Assembly (NCBI GenBank): GCA_022709755.1 | Contig: JAKLIF010000004.1 | Coordinates: forward strand, 186,001 to 250,000 | DNA length: 64,000 bases | Origin: Elusimicrobiota bacterium | GTDB taxonomy: Bacteria > Elusimicrobiota > Elusimicrobia > FEN-1173 > JAKLIF01 | Direction of reading: 5' to 3' | Shown here: positions 8,018-16,532 of the stretch, piece after piece | How positions within the stretch are numbered: position 1 is the first letter of the stretch | Layout: each line of letters opens with the position of its first letter | The notes under the pieces: model-generated | Told to the model about the DNA's origin: nothing | What the model saw: only the letters and a program-made list of their open reading frames with translations | Database searches by the model: none | Translations under genes and position numbers: made by a program

Positions 8018-9720
8018 CGCCCGTCCCGGCCCGCCACAAACGGACCCATGACCAACGAATCGATCGTGGTTCGCTGAAAACACCCCACCGCTTCCTCCGG
8101 AGAGCAGACGATGGGTTCGTTCTCATTGAAGGAGGTATTCAACAGGACAGGGACACCGGTCAACCGCTTGAATTCGGCCAACAGATCCCGGAACAACGGG
8201 TTTTGACGGCGAGACACCGTTTGCACCCTCGCGGTCCCGTCCCGATGGACCACCGCCGGGATCACCGGGCGTTTGAGAGGTTTCACGTCGGCCGCCAAGA
8301 TCATATAGGGGCTCGCCATCCTCATATCGAAATAATCGGAAGCGTCCTCCTCCAGGACCGCGGGGGCGAAGGGACGGAACCATTCCCGTTTCTTGATCAT
8401 CTCATTGATCCGTGTCTTGGATTCCGCCCGACGGGGATCAGCCAGTATGCTGCGATTTCCCAGGGCGCGTGGCCCCGCCTCCATCCGTCCCTGGAACCAA
8501 CCGATGATCTGGCCTTCGGCGATCCTCCGGGCGGCGTCGCGCACGACGTCTGAGGAGCGCTCAAACCGAAGACCTTTATCCTCCAGAGCGACCCTCATCC
8601 GGTTTTCCGTATACTCGGGTCCCAAATAAATATTCTCAAACACCTCGACGCGGGGACGGTTCCTGGTTTGATGATAGTGATAGAGAGCGCTGCCCATAGA
8701 CGTTCCGGCATCGTTGGCGACCGGTTGGATGAACACGTTCCGGTACGGCGCCTGTTCGACGATACATTTATTCATCAAACAGTTCATCACGGTCCCGCCC
8801 GCCAAACACAGGTTGTCGGATCCCGTCAGTTCATGCGCCCGGATGGCGAGCCGGACGCCGATCCGTTCGACCGTCCGCTGCAGGGCATAAGCCACATCGT
8901 AATGCCGTTGGGTCAATTCCTCCCCGGGCCGCCGGGGGGCGCCGAACCGTTCGACGAAGACCGGGGACACCCATTGGCCTCGCCCCCTCCATTGAAACGA
9001 GAAATACTCCATATCGAGTTCGAACCCGCCGGGAGAATCGGAACGGACCATCCGATCGAAATCACCACAGAACGTTTTTTCCCCATAAGCCGCCAAGGCC
9101 ATCACCTTCCATTCGTCGTGAAAAGGGCGGAATCCGAGAAAATCGGTGACGGCCGCATAGAGATGCCCCAACGAATTCGGGACATGGATCTCCCTCAGTT
9201 TTGTTATCCGCGAACCGCTCCCCGAGGCGATCAAGGTGGTCGTCCGTTCCCCCCGCCCATCCACCGTCAGGATGGCGGCCTCTTCGAACGGCGAGACAAA
9301 GAAACAACTGGCGGCATGAGCGAGGTGATGTTCGACGAAGGAGAAGGACCGGGACCGGATCCCGTTCTTTCGGAGCGCCCCTCGGACCGTAATTTTTCGC
9401 CCGAGACGCCCCAGCAAGGTATGATCCGGGGATCCGGACGGCGACATCAACAAGCCGATGCTCCACGGCAGATGGGACAGGAAATAGGCCATGTTCCCGC
9501 GGAGTTCCAACCAAGGGTCCCAAAAGAACGTCACCTCGTCCACCTGGTCGGGCGTGACGCCTCCGAGTTCCAAGACGGTGCGGATGGAATGGACGGGGAA
9601 CCGGCTGGTATGCCTTTCTCGGTTGAACCGTTCCTCCTCCACCAAGGCGACGAGGCGGCCATCCGTCAAGAGACAGGCTGATGATTCATGCGCGAACGCG
9701 CTTATTCCGAGGACATTCAT
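8014..9720 (-). CDS. NodU/CmcH-family carbamoyltransferase
   Basis: A 568-residue enzyme that transfers a carbamoyl group from carbamoyl phosphate, via carbamoyl-adenylate, to a sugar or antibiotic hydroxyl. The N-terminal YrdC/Kae1-like half starts VLGISAFAHESSACLL and contains EHHLAHAA, the metal-binding histidine motif. The C-terminal half has REWFRPFAPAVL and the ending LNTSFNENEPIVCSP, both characteristic. It follows a methyltransferase-glycosyltransferase gene and an SDR epimerase on the same strand, so a surface polysaccharide or glycolipid is the likely acceptor. Confidence 0.9.
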   Translation of the reverse strand: MNVLGISAFAHESSACLLTDGRLVALVEEERFNRERHTSRFPVHSIRTVLELGGVTPDQVDEVTFFWDPWLELRGNMAYFLSHLPWSIGLLMSPSGSPDHTLLGRLGRKITVRGALRKNGIRSRSFSFVEHHLAHAASCFFVSPFEEAAILTVDGRGERTTTLIASGSGSRITKLREIHVPNSLGHLYAAVTDFLGFRPFHDEWKVMALAAYGEKTFCGDFDRMVRSDSPGGFELDMEYFSFQWRGRGQWVSPVFVERFGAPRRPGEELTQRHYDVAYALQRTVERIGVRLAIRAHELTGSDNLCLAGGTVMNCLMNKCIVEQAPYRNVFIQPVANDAGTSMGSALYHYHQTRNRPRVEVFENIYLGPEYTENRMRVALEDKGLRFERSSDVVRDAARRIAEGQIIGWFQGRMEAGPRALGNRSILADPRRAESKTRINEMIKKREWFRPFAPAVLEEDASDYFDMRMASPYMILAADVKPLKRPVIPAVVHRDGTARVQTVSRRQNPLFRDLLAEFKRLTGVPVLLNTSFNENEPIVCSPEEAVGCFQRTTIDSLVMGPFVAGRDGR

Positions 9721-9760
9721 AGGCCGACCACCGTCTCCCGATGAGACTGGGGAGATTTTT

Positions 9761-11167
9761 TTACGCGAGATTTCTTCTCAACCGGAACCAACACAACAGC
9801 CAAACGCGAAGGAAGATCCATCCATCGCGCAGAATCCTCATCTTTGTCTTCCCCCACGTGCGCCCTCGGTACCGGACGGGGATCTCGATGATGCGCAATT
9901 TAAGTCGGGCCGCATTGTAGAGGAGTTCGAAATCTCCCCAGCGATCCCAACCCGGCCACTCCATGTTCCGATAATCACTCTTCAAAAAAGCCTTCGTTCC
10001 GCAGAGGGCGTCGCTGACCCGCTGGCGCAAGATCCAACTCATCAGGAAGCAGAACACCTTATTGCCGAAATAATTCAGGAAAGGCATCGATTTATCACCC
10101 AGAGGATAAACCAGCCGGGTTCCGTTCACCAATCCGGCGCTGCCTTTCTGGATCGTCTCATAGAACTTCGTCAGTTCACTCCCATGCACGGTCATGTCGG
10201 CGTCATGGACGATCAAGACATCACCGCGGGCCTGGTCCCATCCGATCCGGATGGCAGCCGCCTTCCCCTTGTTCTCCCCGTTCCGGACCAACCGCACCCG
10301 GGGATCTTCCCGCATCATATCGGACACGACGCCGGACGTGGAATCGGTCGAGCCATCGTCGACGACGATGATCTCCGTTGAGACGCCCAATGTCGGGATC
10401 TGTGCAACGCACTCCCGGATGTTCCCCTCCTCGTTGCGACACGGAACGACCACGGAACAACTCAGGGGAACCCGCTCTTTTTTCAACCGGGCCGTGATGT
10501 ATTGGATTGCCCCCGTGAAATGGAGGCCCCACAACTGCGGAAAGATCCAGTTCACCGCCGTGGAGAACAGCGGGAGGCGGACCGGCAAGGGCAGACAAAA
10601 CCCGTCCTCCACGATCTCGAAACCTTTCAAGCGCAGGACATGCTCGATGTCCCTGTTGGTCACGTAATTCCGGGGTGAATCCGGGATCCGGAGTCCCAGC
10701 CGGCTGGCCAGGCGAAAGACGGGAGACCACAACGGGTTCGTCGTGGTGACGATCAACAAAGAATCCCCATCCATGATCCGGGAAAGCTGTCCGGAAAATT
10801 CCCAGAGGTCATGGACATAATCCAGCATGTTCGCCGCCACCACGTACCGGGGACGAAACCCGTCCGGGACGGACAAACCATCCAGAGGGACGGTCCGGAA
10901 CTCATATTGGGGATAGCGGGTGCGCGCCAAACGGGTCAGCCCCTCGGCGATGTTCAGTCCGACTCCACGACGCGGAGCGAGCCGGTGAAGCAGGTTCCCT
11001 GTTCCGCACCCGATTGAAAGGACGTCCCCTCCGGGAGGGATGATGGACCTGAAAAACCGGTCCAACTGATCGTGGTAATACCGGTTGCGATCGCACCAAT
11101 AGTCCCACACCGGCGCGATCCGTTCGAAATAGTTCTCCATCCCTTCTCGTGGAGCCGACAGGGTCAT
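9761..11167 (-). CDS. Bifunctional SAM methyltransferase / GT2 glycosyltransferase
   Basis: A 468-residue two-domain protein. Residues ~1-220 form a class I methyltransferase with the SAM loop VLSIGCGTGN. Residues ~235-468 form a family 2 glycosyltransferase with VVVPCRNEEGNI, the nucleotide-sugar aspartates in VVDDGSTD and a DxD-like HDADM, resembling dolichyl-phosphate mannose synthases. The C-terminus (GWIFLRVWLLCWFRLRR) is hydrophobic and basic and probably sits on the membrane. The fusion is found as a recognised architecture in many genomes. The start overlaps the stop of the upstream epimerase (ATGA). It probably methylates and glycosylates a lipid-linked sugar; exact substrates are unknown. 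Confidence 0.85.
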   Translation of the reverse strand: MTLSAPREGMENYFERIAPVWDYWCDRNRYYHDQLDRFFRSIIPPGGDVLSIGCGTGNLLHRLAPRRGVGLNIAEGLTRLARTRYPQYEFRTVPLDGLSVPDGFRPRYVVAANMLDYVHDLWEFSGQLSRIMDGDSLLIVTTTNPLWSPVFRLASRLGLRIPDSPRNYVTNRDIEHVLRLKGFEIVEDGFCLPLPVRLPLFSTAVNWIFPQLWGLHFTGAIQYITARLKKERVPLSCSVVVPCRNEEGNIRECVAQIPTLGVSTEIIVVDDGSTDSTSGVVSDMMREDPRVRLVRNGENKGKAAAIRIGWDQARGDVLIVHDADMTVHGSELTKFYETIQKGSAGLVNGTRLVYPLGDKSMPFLNYFGNKVFCFLMSWILRQRVSDALCGTKAFLKSDYRNMEWPGWDRWGDFELLYNAARLKLRIIEIPVRYRGRTWGKTKMRILRDGWIFLRVWLLCWFRLRRNLA

Positions 11168-12219
11168 CCTTCCCCCCGGCGATATTTCTCAAAAGCGATG
11201 TTTTCGTCGTAGATCCGATCCAACGAATACTCTGATTTCCAGTCCGCATAATGTGACCGGAATTTCCGCGTATCGGTGATATAGCAGATATGATCCCCCC
11301 GGCGGGGCTGATCGACGTATTGACTGTCCATCTTCATTTTCAAACGATCTTCGATCGCCCGGATCGTCTCCAACACGGAGGCGCTGTTGTCCCGGCCGCC
11401 GCCGATGTTATAGACCTCTCCCGGCCGCGGATTCTTCGCGAAACAATCGAATGCGCCGACCAGATCCGAACAATGGATCTGATCCCGGACTTGTTTTCCT
11501 TTATACCCGTAGATCGAATACCGATGTCCCACGACCGCCGTCTTGATGAGATAGGAGACGAAGCCATGCAACTCCACCCCCGAATGCCGGGACCCCGTGA
11601 TGCATCCCGCCCGGAACACCCCCGTTTGAAGCCCGTAATAGCGCCCGTATTCCTGAACCATCACGTCCGCCGCCACTTTCGACGCCCCGAAGACGGAGTG
11701 GACGCTCCGATCGATCCTAAGCGTCTCTCCGATCCCGTGAAAATCTTCCGGGCGCGCGTAATCGTATCGCGTCTCCGTTTCCACCAGCGGGAACTCATTC
11801 GGAGCGTCCCCATAGACCTTGTTCGTGCTCATCAGGATGAACACGGCCTTGGGGGACCACCGGCGCGTCGCCTCCAACAAATACAGGGTGGCGAGGGCGT
11901 TCACCTCGAAATCGATGAGCGGGATTTCAGCCGACTTATCGTGGGAAGGCTGGGCGGCGCAATGAACGATCAGGTCGAATTTTTTCTTCCGGAACAAATC
12001 GTCTATCTTTTCCCGGCAACGGATGTCCATCTCCATGAAGACAAAACGTTTCGTGTTCTCTTTCAGCCAGGACAAATTCCACATCGTATCGCCCGCCGGA
12101 CCAAAGAACTCCCGCCGCATGTTGTTATCAATGCCATAAACGACATGCCCCTGCCGGTCATAATGGAGCACCGCCTCGCCGCCGACCAATCCATTGCATC
12201 CCGTCACAAGTATTTCCAT
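11164..12219 (-). CDS. NAD-dependent epimerase/dehydratase, CDP-paratose 2-epimerase-like
   Basis: A 351-residue extended short-chain dehydrogenase. The NAD-binding glycine motif is GCNGLVGG at residues ~7-14, and MSTNKVYGDAPN is a hallmark of CDP-paratose/tyvelose 2-epimerase-like proteins. The active-site YxxxK reads FGASK in SVFGASKVAADVM, so the catalytic tyrosine is replaced by phenylalanine; I recall the same in close relatives but cannot verify it. C-terminal YNIGGGRDNS is the usual substrate-domain motif. It is first in a three-gene minus-strand set with a methyltransferase-glycosyltransferase and a carbamoyltransferase, pointing to nucleotide-sugar conversion for a surface glycan. 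The substrate is not proven. Confidence 0.78.
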   Translation of the reverse strand: MEILVTGCNGLVGGEAVLHYDRQGHVVYGIDNNMRREFFGPAGDTMWNLSWLKENTKRFVFMEMDIRCREKIDDLFRKKKFDLIVHCAAQPSHDKSAEIPLIDFEVNALATLYLLEATRRWSPKAVFILMSTNKVYGDAPNEFPLVETETRYDYARPEDFHGIGETLRIDRSVHSVFGASKVAADVMVQEYGRYYGLQTGVFRAGCITGSRHSGVELHGFVSYLIKTAVVGHRYSIYGYKGKQVRDQIHCSDLVGAFDCFAKNPRPGEVYNIGGGRDNSASVLETIRAIEDRLKMKMDSQYVDQPRRGDHICYITDTRKFRSHYADWKSEYSLDRIYDENIAFEKYRRGEG

Positions 12220-12276
12220 AGCCTCCGCCTCAGACCGGACCGTCCTTCCGATATTTTAATGAGTCCGCAAAACATT

Positions 12277-12282
12277 TATAAT
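12277..12282 (+). promoter_or_regulatory. Possible -10 hexamer before the GT-C-like gene
   Basis: A perfect TATAAT sits about ten bases before the annotated ATG at 12293. No good -35 is visible at the right distance. If used, the transcript would be almost leaderless, or the true start codon of the downstream gene is further in. Confidence 0.35.
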
Positions 12283-12292
12283 ACCCTCGTTC

Positions 12293-13984
12293 ATGTTCCA
12301 CACCCTGTCAACCCGCTCTCTATCGGACTTTTTTCCCCGTCTCGCCGCTCTGACGAAGGGGGTCTTCCGTGTTTTTCTGCGCCCCGTCCCCGGCCCGATC
12401 ACGGCTCTTTTTCTATCTTCCACCCTGCTGACCGTCCACGCCGCCCTGTGCATCTACTACCTCTCCATGTTCAACTACATCAGTCTCACAAGTAATTCTT
12501 TTTGCTACGGAAAGTTCATCCTGAGATGGCTCCAAGACCCCGGGTTTTTCCTCGCGGGCGCCGGATTCCCCGCGTTGCCTCTTCTGACCTACGCCCCTTT
12601 TGTGAAACTGTTCAACAACGACATCCTCCTGTCGTTTCCCGTCACCGAGATTTTCGTCAGCGGGGTCGGGGTGATCCTCCTGTATAAGATCTGCCGGGAA
12701 CTCCTCTACTCGGAGATGGCGAGCTTTTTAATCACGCTCGTCTCTCTTTTCCAGTATGAACACGTCCGAAGCGGCGTCCTATCCGAATACAACGACAACT
12801 TCTTCCTCACCACGATATTATGGGCCGCCTACTTCTGGATCCTCTATCGCCGCACCGGACTGAGCCGCCATCTTTCTCTCGCCGCAATCGGCTGTCTCGG
12901 CGCCACGATGTCCCGTTGGGAAGGTTTCATTATACCAATTCTTTTCACCACCCTGATGGCGCTCCACTCCCTGACGAAACCCCATCCCCTCAAATTCCTG
13001 TTCCGACGCGGCTCCCTCCCCCTCCTGATATCGTTCATCTACGTGATATTGAACTTCATCAAGCTAGTCATCCTCCCCCACGAGGGGACTCCCCTGGATT
13101 CGCAGATCACGGGTTACAGCGTCTGGTTCACTCCGGACTTCCTGAGCCCCCTGCACGTCTACATCCGAGACGTTTTCGGGATGACAAAGAACGTTTATCT
13201 GTTCATCCTCAGTTTAATCGTCGTTGCCATCCACCTGCCTCGCATCAAAAATCTCTTTTCAACCCACATGGGGGGGACGTATCTCCTTTTCCCGGCGACG
13301 ATATTCGTGTCTTATCTGATCTTCACGTTTCTCCGCCTCGGCACGCCCAAGATACATGTTTGGCCCGGATTCCTCCTCTGCCTCCCCTTGCTTTTTCTGC
13401 CGATCCACGCGCACACGACGACACGCCCCCACCGGCTCTTTGCGGCCGGATATGCGGCGGCAATATCCGGTTATTTCATCTTCTCCTTCTACACCGGAAC
13501 GATCCGTATGATCGATGAGTATGCGCGGTCCCCCGAACCGGTTTACACGCATGATATCGGGATGAAGATGCGTCGCTGGTGGAAAAACGGGGTGGTCAAG
13601 GGAACCGAGACGATCTTGATGGAGACGTGGGAAGGCGGGGTTGGCCACCCTATGGAATTCTTGCCGTTCACCTACGTTTACAAATCACCAGATCACATCT
13701 TTATGGACAAGATGGAACCTTTCTATGAGCACATTGACCGCCACGTCGTCCTTAAATACTACACGGATCACATCCCCACCCACAGCCTCTCCGAATTAAA
13801 GGATGCCATCTGGAAAAACCGCATCAAGATCATCGCCGCCCATTCTCCAAAATTGAAACGACTTCTGGCGGGGACTTACCCCGCCATCGACCGGCACGAA
13901 GACATGGTTTTCTATCATTCGGGTCGTGAATTCGACCCGCACACGAAACGCCCCTCCGCTAAAGCTCCCCGGAGAAAAGATTGA
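12293..13984 (+). CDS. Polytopic GT-C-like membrane protein (putative glycosyltransferase)
   Basis: A 563-residue protein with about ten to twelve hydrophobic helices and a soluble C-terminal ~150 residues, the shape of GT-C enzymes that use polyprenyl-phosphate sugars (PMT/ArnT-like). The usual acidic motif in the first periplasmic loop is not clear, so the assignment rests on topology and on nearby sugar genes. It diverges from the epimerase at 12219. The sequence is visibly less GC-biased than its neighbours, as often seen in horizontally moved surface-glycan genes. The start is uncertain: a TATAAT lies only ten bases upstream and no ribosome site is seen. Confidence 0.55.
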   Translation: MFHTLSTRSLSDFFPRLAALTKGVFRVFLRPVPGPITALFLSSTLLTVHAALCIYYLSMFNYISLTSNSFCYGKFILRWLQDPGFFLAGAGFPALPLLTYAPFVKLFNNDILLSFPVTEIFVSGVGVILLYKICRELLYSEMASFLITLVSLFQYEHVRSGVLSEYNDNFFLTTILWAAYFWILYRRTGLSRHLSLAAIGCLGATMSRWEGFIIPILFTTLMALHSLTKPHPLKFLFRRGSLPLLISFIYVILNFIKLVILPHEGTPLDSQITGYSVWFTPDFLSPLHVYIRDVFGMTKNVYLFILSLIVVAIHLPRIKNLFSTHMGGTYLLFPATIFVSYLIFTFLRLGTPKIHVWPGFLLCLPLLFLPIHAHTTTRPHRLFAAGYAAAISGYFIFSFYTGTIRMIDEYARSPEPVYTHDIGMKMRRWWKNGVVKGTETILMETWEGGVGHPMEFLPFTYVYKSPDHIFMDKMEPFYEHIDRHVVLKYYTDHIPTHSLSELKDAIWKNRIKIIAAHSPKLKRLLAGTYPAIDRHEDMVFYHSGREFDPHTKRPSAKAPRRKD

Positions 13985-14151
13985 CGCCATCGACGAAAAA
14001 CTAAATTTCCAAAGTTGGCCCCCAATATCGAAAACGCACCGACGTGCCGAAAAACGGCCAGCCCGATAACGACCGCGTCATGACCATGTTAGGAGGAAGG
14101 GGATTAGAAGTTAGAAGGGACGCCAAACGAGAACACACCGCGCAAATCGTG

Positions 14152-14237
14152 TGCCGGGGGCGGGACTTGAACCCGCACGCAGCCAAAGCTGCTCCAGATT
14201 TTGAGTCTGGCGCGTCTGCCAATTTCGCCACCCCGGC
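14152..14237 (-). tRNA. tRNA-Leu (anticodon CAA)
   Basis: A class II tRNA of 86 nt read on the minus strand. The 7-bp acceptor stem pairs GCCGGGG with CCCCGGC, the anticodon stem CCAGA/TCTGG encloses loop CTCAAAA with anticodon CAA, and there is a long variable arm and TTCAAGT in the T arm. The 3' CCA is not encoded; the next genomic bases after discriminator A are CAC. Confidence 0.95.
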
Positions 14238-14246
14238 AATGCGTCC

Positions 14247-14275
14247 ATTATCCATTTTTGTCAAATACCTGTCAA
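14247..14275 (-). promoter_or_regulatory. Sigma-70-type promoter of tRNA-Leu(CAA)
   Basis: Read on the minus strand, -35 TTGACA (14270-14275) and -10 GATAAT (14247-14252) are separated by 17 bases. The -10 ends nine bases before the tRNA 5' end, so transcription would begin a few bases ahead of the mature tRNA. Confidence 0.75.
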
Positions 14276-14291
14276 TGAACGCGTCGATGCG

Positions 14292-14321
14292 TTGACACGG
14301 TAAAAAAGCAAATGATATAGT
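14292..14321 (+). promoter_or_regulatory. Sigma-70-type promoter of the response regulator/TPR pair
   Basis: -35 TTGACA (14292-14297) and -10 TATAGT (14316-14321) are separated by 18 bases and lie 30 bases before the ATG at 14351. It is back-to-back with the tRNA-Leu promoter. Confidence 0.7.
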
Positions 14322-14350
14322 GATGAGATTATGAGCGAGGACTTTCAACC

Positions 14351-14713
14351 ATGAACATCCTGGTCATCGAAGACGACATCACGCTTCTCGAGCTCGTCAA
14401 GACTTTCCTGGAAGGGAAAGGCCATGACGTCACCGTCACGACACGGGCCAAAGAGGCGCTGAAACTATTGGATGAAAAGAAACCGGACCTGGTCCTTCTG
14501 GACATCCAATTGCCGGACCAGAACGGGTTGGACACGCTCTCCCAGATCAAAAGCCGGTTCTTCGACCTTTCCGTCGTCATCATGACCGGATTCAAAGACG
14601 CCGAGGTGGTCGTTCAAGCGTTCCGAAGGGGCGCCTTGGACTGCCTGCTGAAACCCCTCAACCTGGACTACCTCCAGCAAAGCATCATCTCCCGGGTCCA
14701 AAAATCCTCATGA
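14351..14713 (+). CDS. Stand-alone response regulator receiver protein
   Basis: A 120-residue receiver domain. The acidic pair is D8-D9, the phospho-acceptor is D51 in VLLDIQLPDQNG, and the conserved lysine is K101 in LLKPLN. No DNA-binding or enzymatic output domain is attached. Its stop overlaps the start of the TPR gene by ATGA, so the two are made together. A back-to-back sigma-70 promoter lies directly upstream. The cognate kinase is not identified. Confidence 0.9.
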   Translation: MNILVIEDDITLLELVKTFLEGKGHDVTVTTRAKEALKLLDEKKPDLVLLDIQLPDQNGLDTLSQIKSRFFDLSVVIMTGFKDAEVVVQAFRRGALDCLLKPLNLDYLQQSIISRVQKSS

Positions 14714-15198
14714 GCCGTTTCCTTTCCCGGATGACCCGGACGATCTCCGGCGCGCTGTTACTGGCCGGCCTCGTCACCTCAATGGCCGAGGCGATGCAGG
14801 ACGCCCTGCCGGGGAGTTCGTCGGCGATGTCTGAAACGAATTCCTCGATCACCCCGTTATCGCAGCCCCAGGAGTTCACCGACTGGAAGACCGCGCGGAA
14901 AACGGGATACAGGATCCTCGAGAAGGACAAGAGGAATCCGGACGGATGGATCGTGATCGGGCGGTCCTACCTGATCCAGAAGAAATACAAGAAGGCCGTC
15001 AAATTTTTCAAGAAAGCCCTGAAATACAATCCCCACGCCTCCAGAGCTTATTTCTGGAAAGGTCAGGCGTTCGAACAATGGGGGAAGCTCGACGAAGCGA
15101 ACAACGAATATCAAGCGGCGTTCAGGGCGGACCCCCATTTTCAAGAAGCACGGGACGCTTGGACCCGGTTGGATTCGAAGATCTCGACGAACCAATAA
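14710..15198 (+). CDS. Secreted TPR-repeat protein
   Basis: A 162-residue protein with an N-terminal signal peptide (hydrophobic GALLLAGLVTSMAEA, residues ~14-28). At least two tetratricopeptide repeats follow from about residue 75: NPDGWIVIGRSYLIQKKYKK, then a unit centred on ASRAYFWKGQAFEQWGKLDE. TPRs mediate protein-protein contact, here presumably in the periplasm. Translational coupling to the receiver gene is the only context clue. Function otherwise unknown. Confidence 0.8.
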   Translation: MSRFLSRMTRTISGALLLAGLVTSMAEAMQDALPGSSSAMSETNSSITPLSQPQEFTDWKTARKTGYRILEKDKRNPDGWIVIGRSYLIQKKYKKAVKFFKKALKYNPHASRAYFWKGQAFEQWGKLDEANNEYQAAFRADPHFQEARDAWTRLDSKISTNQ

Positions 15199-15209
15199 TC
15201 CGATTTTCT

Positions 15210-15294
15210 GCGAGGGTGGCGGAATTGGCAGACGCGCTAGCCTCAGGAGCTAGTGGGTAACTCCGTAGGGGTTCGACTCCCCTCCCTCGCACCA
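15210..15294 (+). tRNA. tRNA-Leu (anticodon CAG)
   Basis: A class II tRNA of 85 nt. The acceptor GCGAGGG pairs with CCCTCGC, the anticodon stem CTAGC/GCTAG encloses CTCAGGA with anticodon CAG, and the T arm contains GTTCGACTC. The CCA end is encoded at 15292-15294, unlike the nearby tRNA-Leu(CAA). Confidence 0.95.
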
Positions 15295-15590
15295 ATTTTA
15301 AAAACACCGTCGAACATCTGTTTACCGTCATAAAATCCGCCCCAAACCCAGCCAAAAACACACCCAAGCCCGATTTTACAGATATTCCACATATTCCAGA
15401 TATTAGGCCATTTTATACTTTTCCGCCCCAATCCACTAGCATCTGCCCCCGTTGGGTTTTTAAACACTCCGAATAAATATATATATCGTCCTTCTCAACG
15501 GTTATGATAAAATCATGAAAATTTGTTTCCGATGTCAAAAGGAATGATGATACAGCCGTAAAAAATCACGATGAACGTGTTGGACAACCA
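15295..15590. other. AT-rich intergenic stretch before smpB
   Basis: About 300 bases with clearly lower GC than the surroundings and no convincing gene. It holds short AT repeats (two copies of CAGATATT near 15380-15402 and an ATATATATAT run near 15477-15486) and a possible -10 TATGAT at 15503-15508. There are also two micro-ORFs: MKICFRCQKE at 15515-15547, which looks like the first ten codons of a Cys-x2-Cys protein, and MNVLDNQ at 15571-15594, whose stop overlaps the smpB ATG. I see no tRNA, hairpin terminator or riboswitch here. Confidence 0.5.
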
Positions 15591-16070
15591 ATGAAAACCG
15601 AGAACACCCCCATGAAATCCATCTCACAGAACAGGCGGGCTTCGTTCCGCTATGAGATCACCGAGACGTTCGAGGCGGGCATCGTGCTGACCGGTCCGGA
15701 GGTCAAGTCCCTCCGCGCGGGGCAGGTCCAGCTCCAGGACGGGTTCGCCCGCGTCGACGGCAATGAGATCTATCTATGGAACGTCCACATATCGCCTTAC
15801 CGGCAGGGATCCCTCCACGTCGCACAGGAACCCACGCGCCGGCGGAAATTGCTTCTCCATAAGAACGAGATCAAGCGCATCATGGGAAAACTCACTCTCC
15901 GAGGACTGACCTTGGTCCCCCTGGAGATGTTCTTCTCCAAATCCGGATATGCGAAGGTCAAACTCGGGTTGGGCAAAGGCAAAACGGGGCCGGACCGACG
16001 GGAAGATCTCAAACGGAAAGACTTGAAGCGGGAACTGCGGCGGGATTTCAAGGGCCATCAAAAAATCTGA
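15591..16070 (+). CDS. smpB: SsrA (tmRNA)-binding protein
   Basis: A 159-residue protein that binds tmRNA and brings it to stalled ribosomes for trans-translation. Characteristic segments are ISQNRRASFRYEI at the start, FEAGIVLTGPEVKSLRAG, YLWNVHISPY, RRRKLLLHKNEI and the C-terminal basic tail beginning KTGPDRREDLKRKD, which enters the decoding site. The start could be the ATG at 15591 or the one at 15612; the second removes seven extra residues and gives the more usual length. The tmRNA gene, often adjacent, is not recognisable in this window. Confidence 0.95.
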   Translation: MKTENTPMKSISQNRRASFRYEITETFEAGIVLTGPEVKSLRAGQVQLQDGFARVDGNEIYLWNVHISPYRQGSLHVAQEPTRRRKLLLHKNEIKRIMGKLTLRGLTLVPLEMFFSKSGYAKVKLGLGKGKTGPDRREDLKRKDLKRELRRDFKGHQKI

Positions 16071-16130
16071 TTTTCCGACAGCGCCATTTTTTATAAACTA
16101 GCTGGCAATGGCGAAAACAATTTGAAACTT
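16071..16130. other. smpB 3' flank with a short inverted repeat
   Basis: The segment after the smpB stop contains CGCCAT (16082-16087) and ATGGCG (16108-16113) as an inverted repeat around an AT-rich loop. It may be a weak terminator but has no U-run after the second arm. From about 16107 the sequence begins to resemble the tandem repeat that follows. Confidence 0.35.
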
Positions 16131-16532
16131 GCTGGCCCCATCGCAGAGCTTTTGGGGCCTATGGCGCGCCAGAGTCGCGAAGACTCCATAGGAGGGGTGG
16201 CCGAGTGGGCGCAGGGGCGATGGATAATGAGCCCCGTTTGCGCGCCAGCGAGATGGTGAGCTGGCCGGCAACCGACTCCTGGCCATCGATCTGATGAATT
16301 TACTGGCCCCATCGCAGAGCTTTTGGGGCCAGCAGCGGCCCACAGGGCCGAAGACTCTGCTGGAGGGATGGCCGAGTGGGCGCAGGGGCGATGGATAATG
16401 AGCCCCGTTTGCGCGCCAGCGAGATGGTGAGCTGGCCGGCAACCGACTCCTGGCCATCAATCTGATGAATTTACTGGCCCCATCGCAGAGCTTTTGGGGC
16501 CAGCAGCGGCCCACAGGGCCGAAGACTCTGCT
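16131..16532 (+). repeat. Tandem 171-bp repeat array carrying tRNA-Ser 5' fragments
   Basis: Two full units (16191-16361 and 16362-16532) differ at only two positions. A diverged partial unit (16131-16190) precedes them at the same period. Each full unit opens with the first 18 bases of the tRNA-Ser gene that follows at 16533 (16191 version GGAGGGGTGGCCGAGTGG, 16362 version identical to the real tRNA) and then diverges into ~150 bases of hairpin-rich sequence. Visible stems include GCGCAGGGGC with GCCCC-GTT-TGCGC, GCCAGC with GCTGGC, CTGGCCCC with GGGGCCAG, and a hairpin just before each tRNA-like start. There is no coding potential I trust. It may be a duplicated tRNA leader, a tRNA-derived small RNA or the scar of an integration/slippage event. 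Confidence 0.85.

Noticed and set aside
13985-14151. Small gene between the GT-C-like protein and tRNA-Leu
   Set aside because: No frame with a ribosome site or plausible protein; a purine-rich AGGAGGAAGGGG near 14091 has no start codon at a suitable distance that leads to a credible product.
16131-16532. CRISPR array
   Set aside because: The repeat period is 171 bases with no distinct short repeat/unique spacer pattern; the units are almost entirely identical and begin with tRNA sequence.
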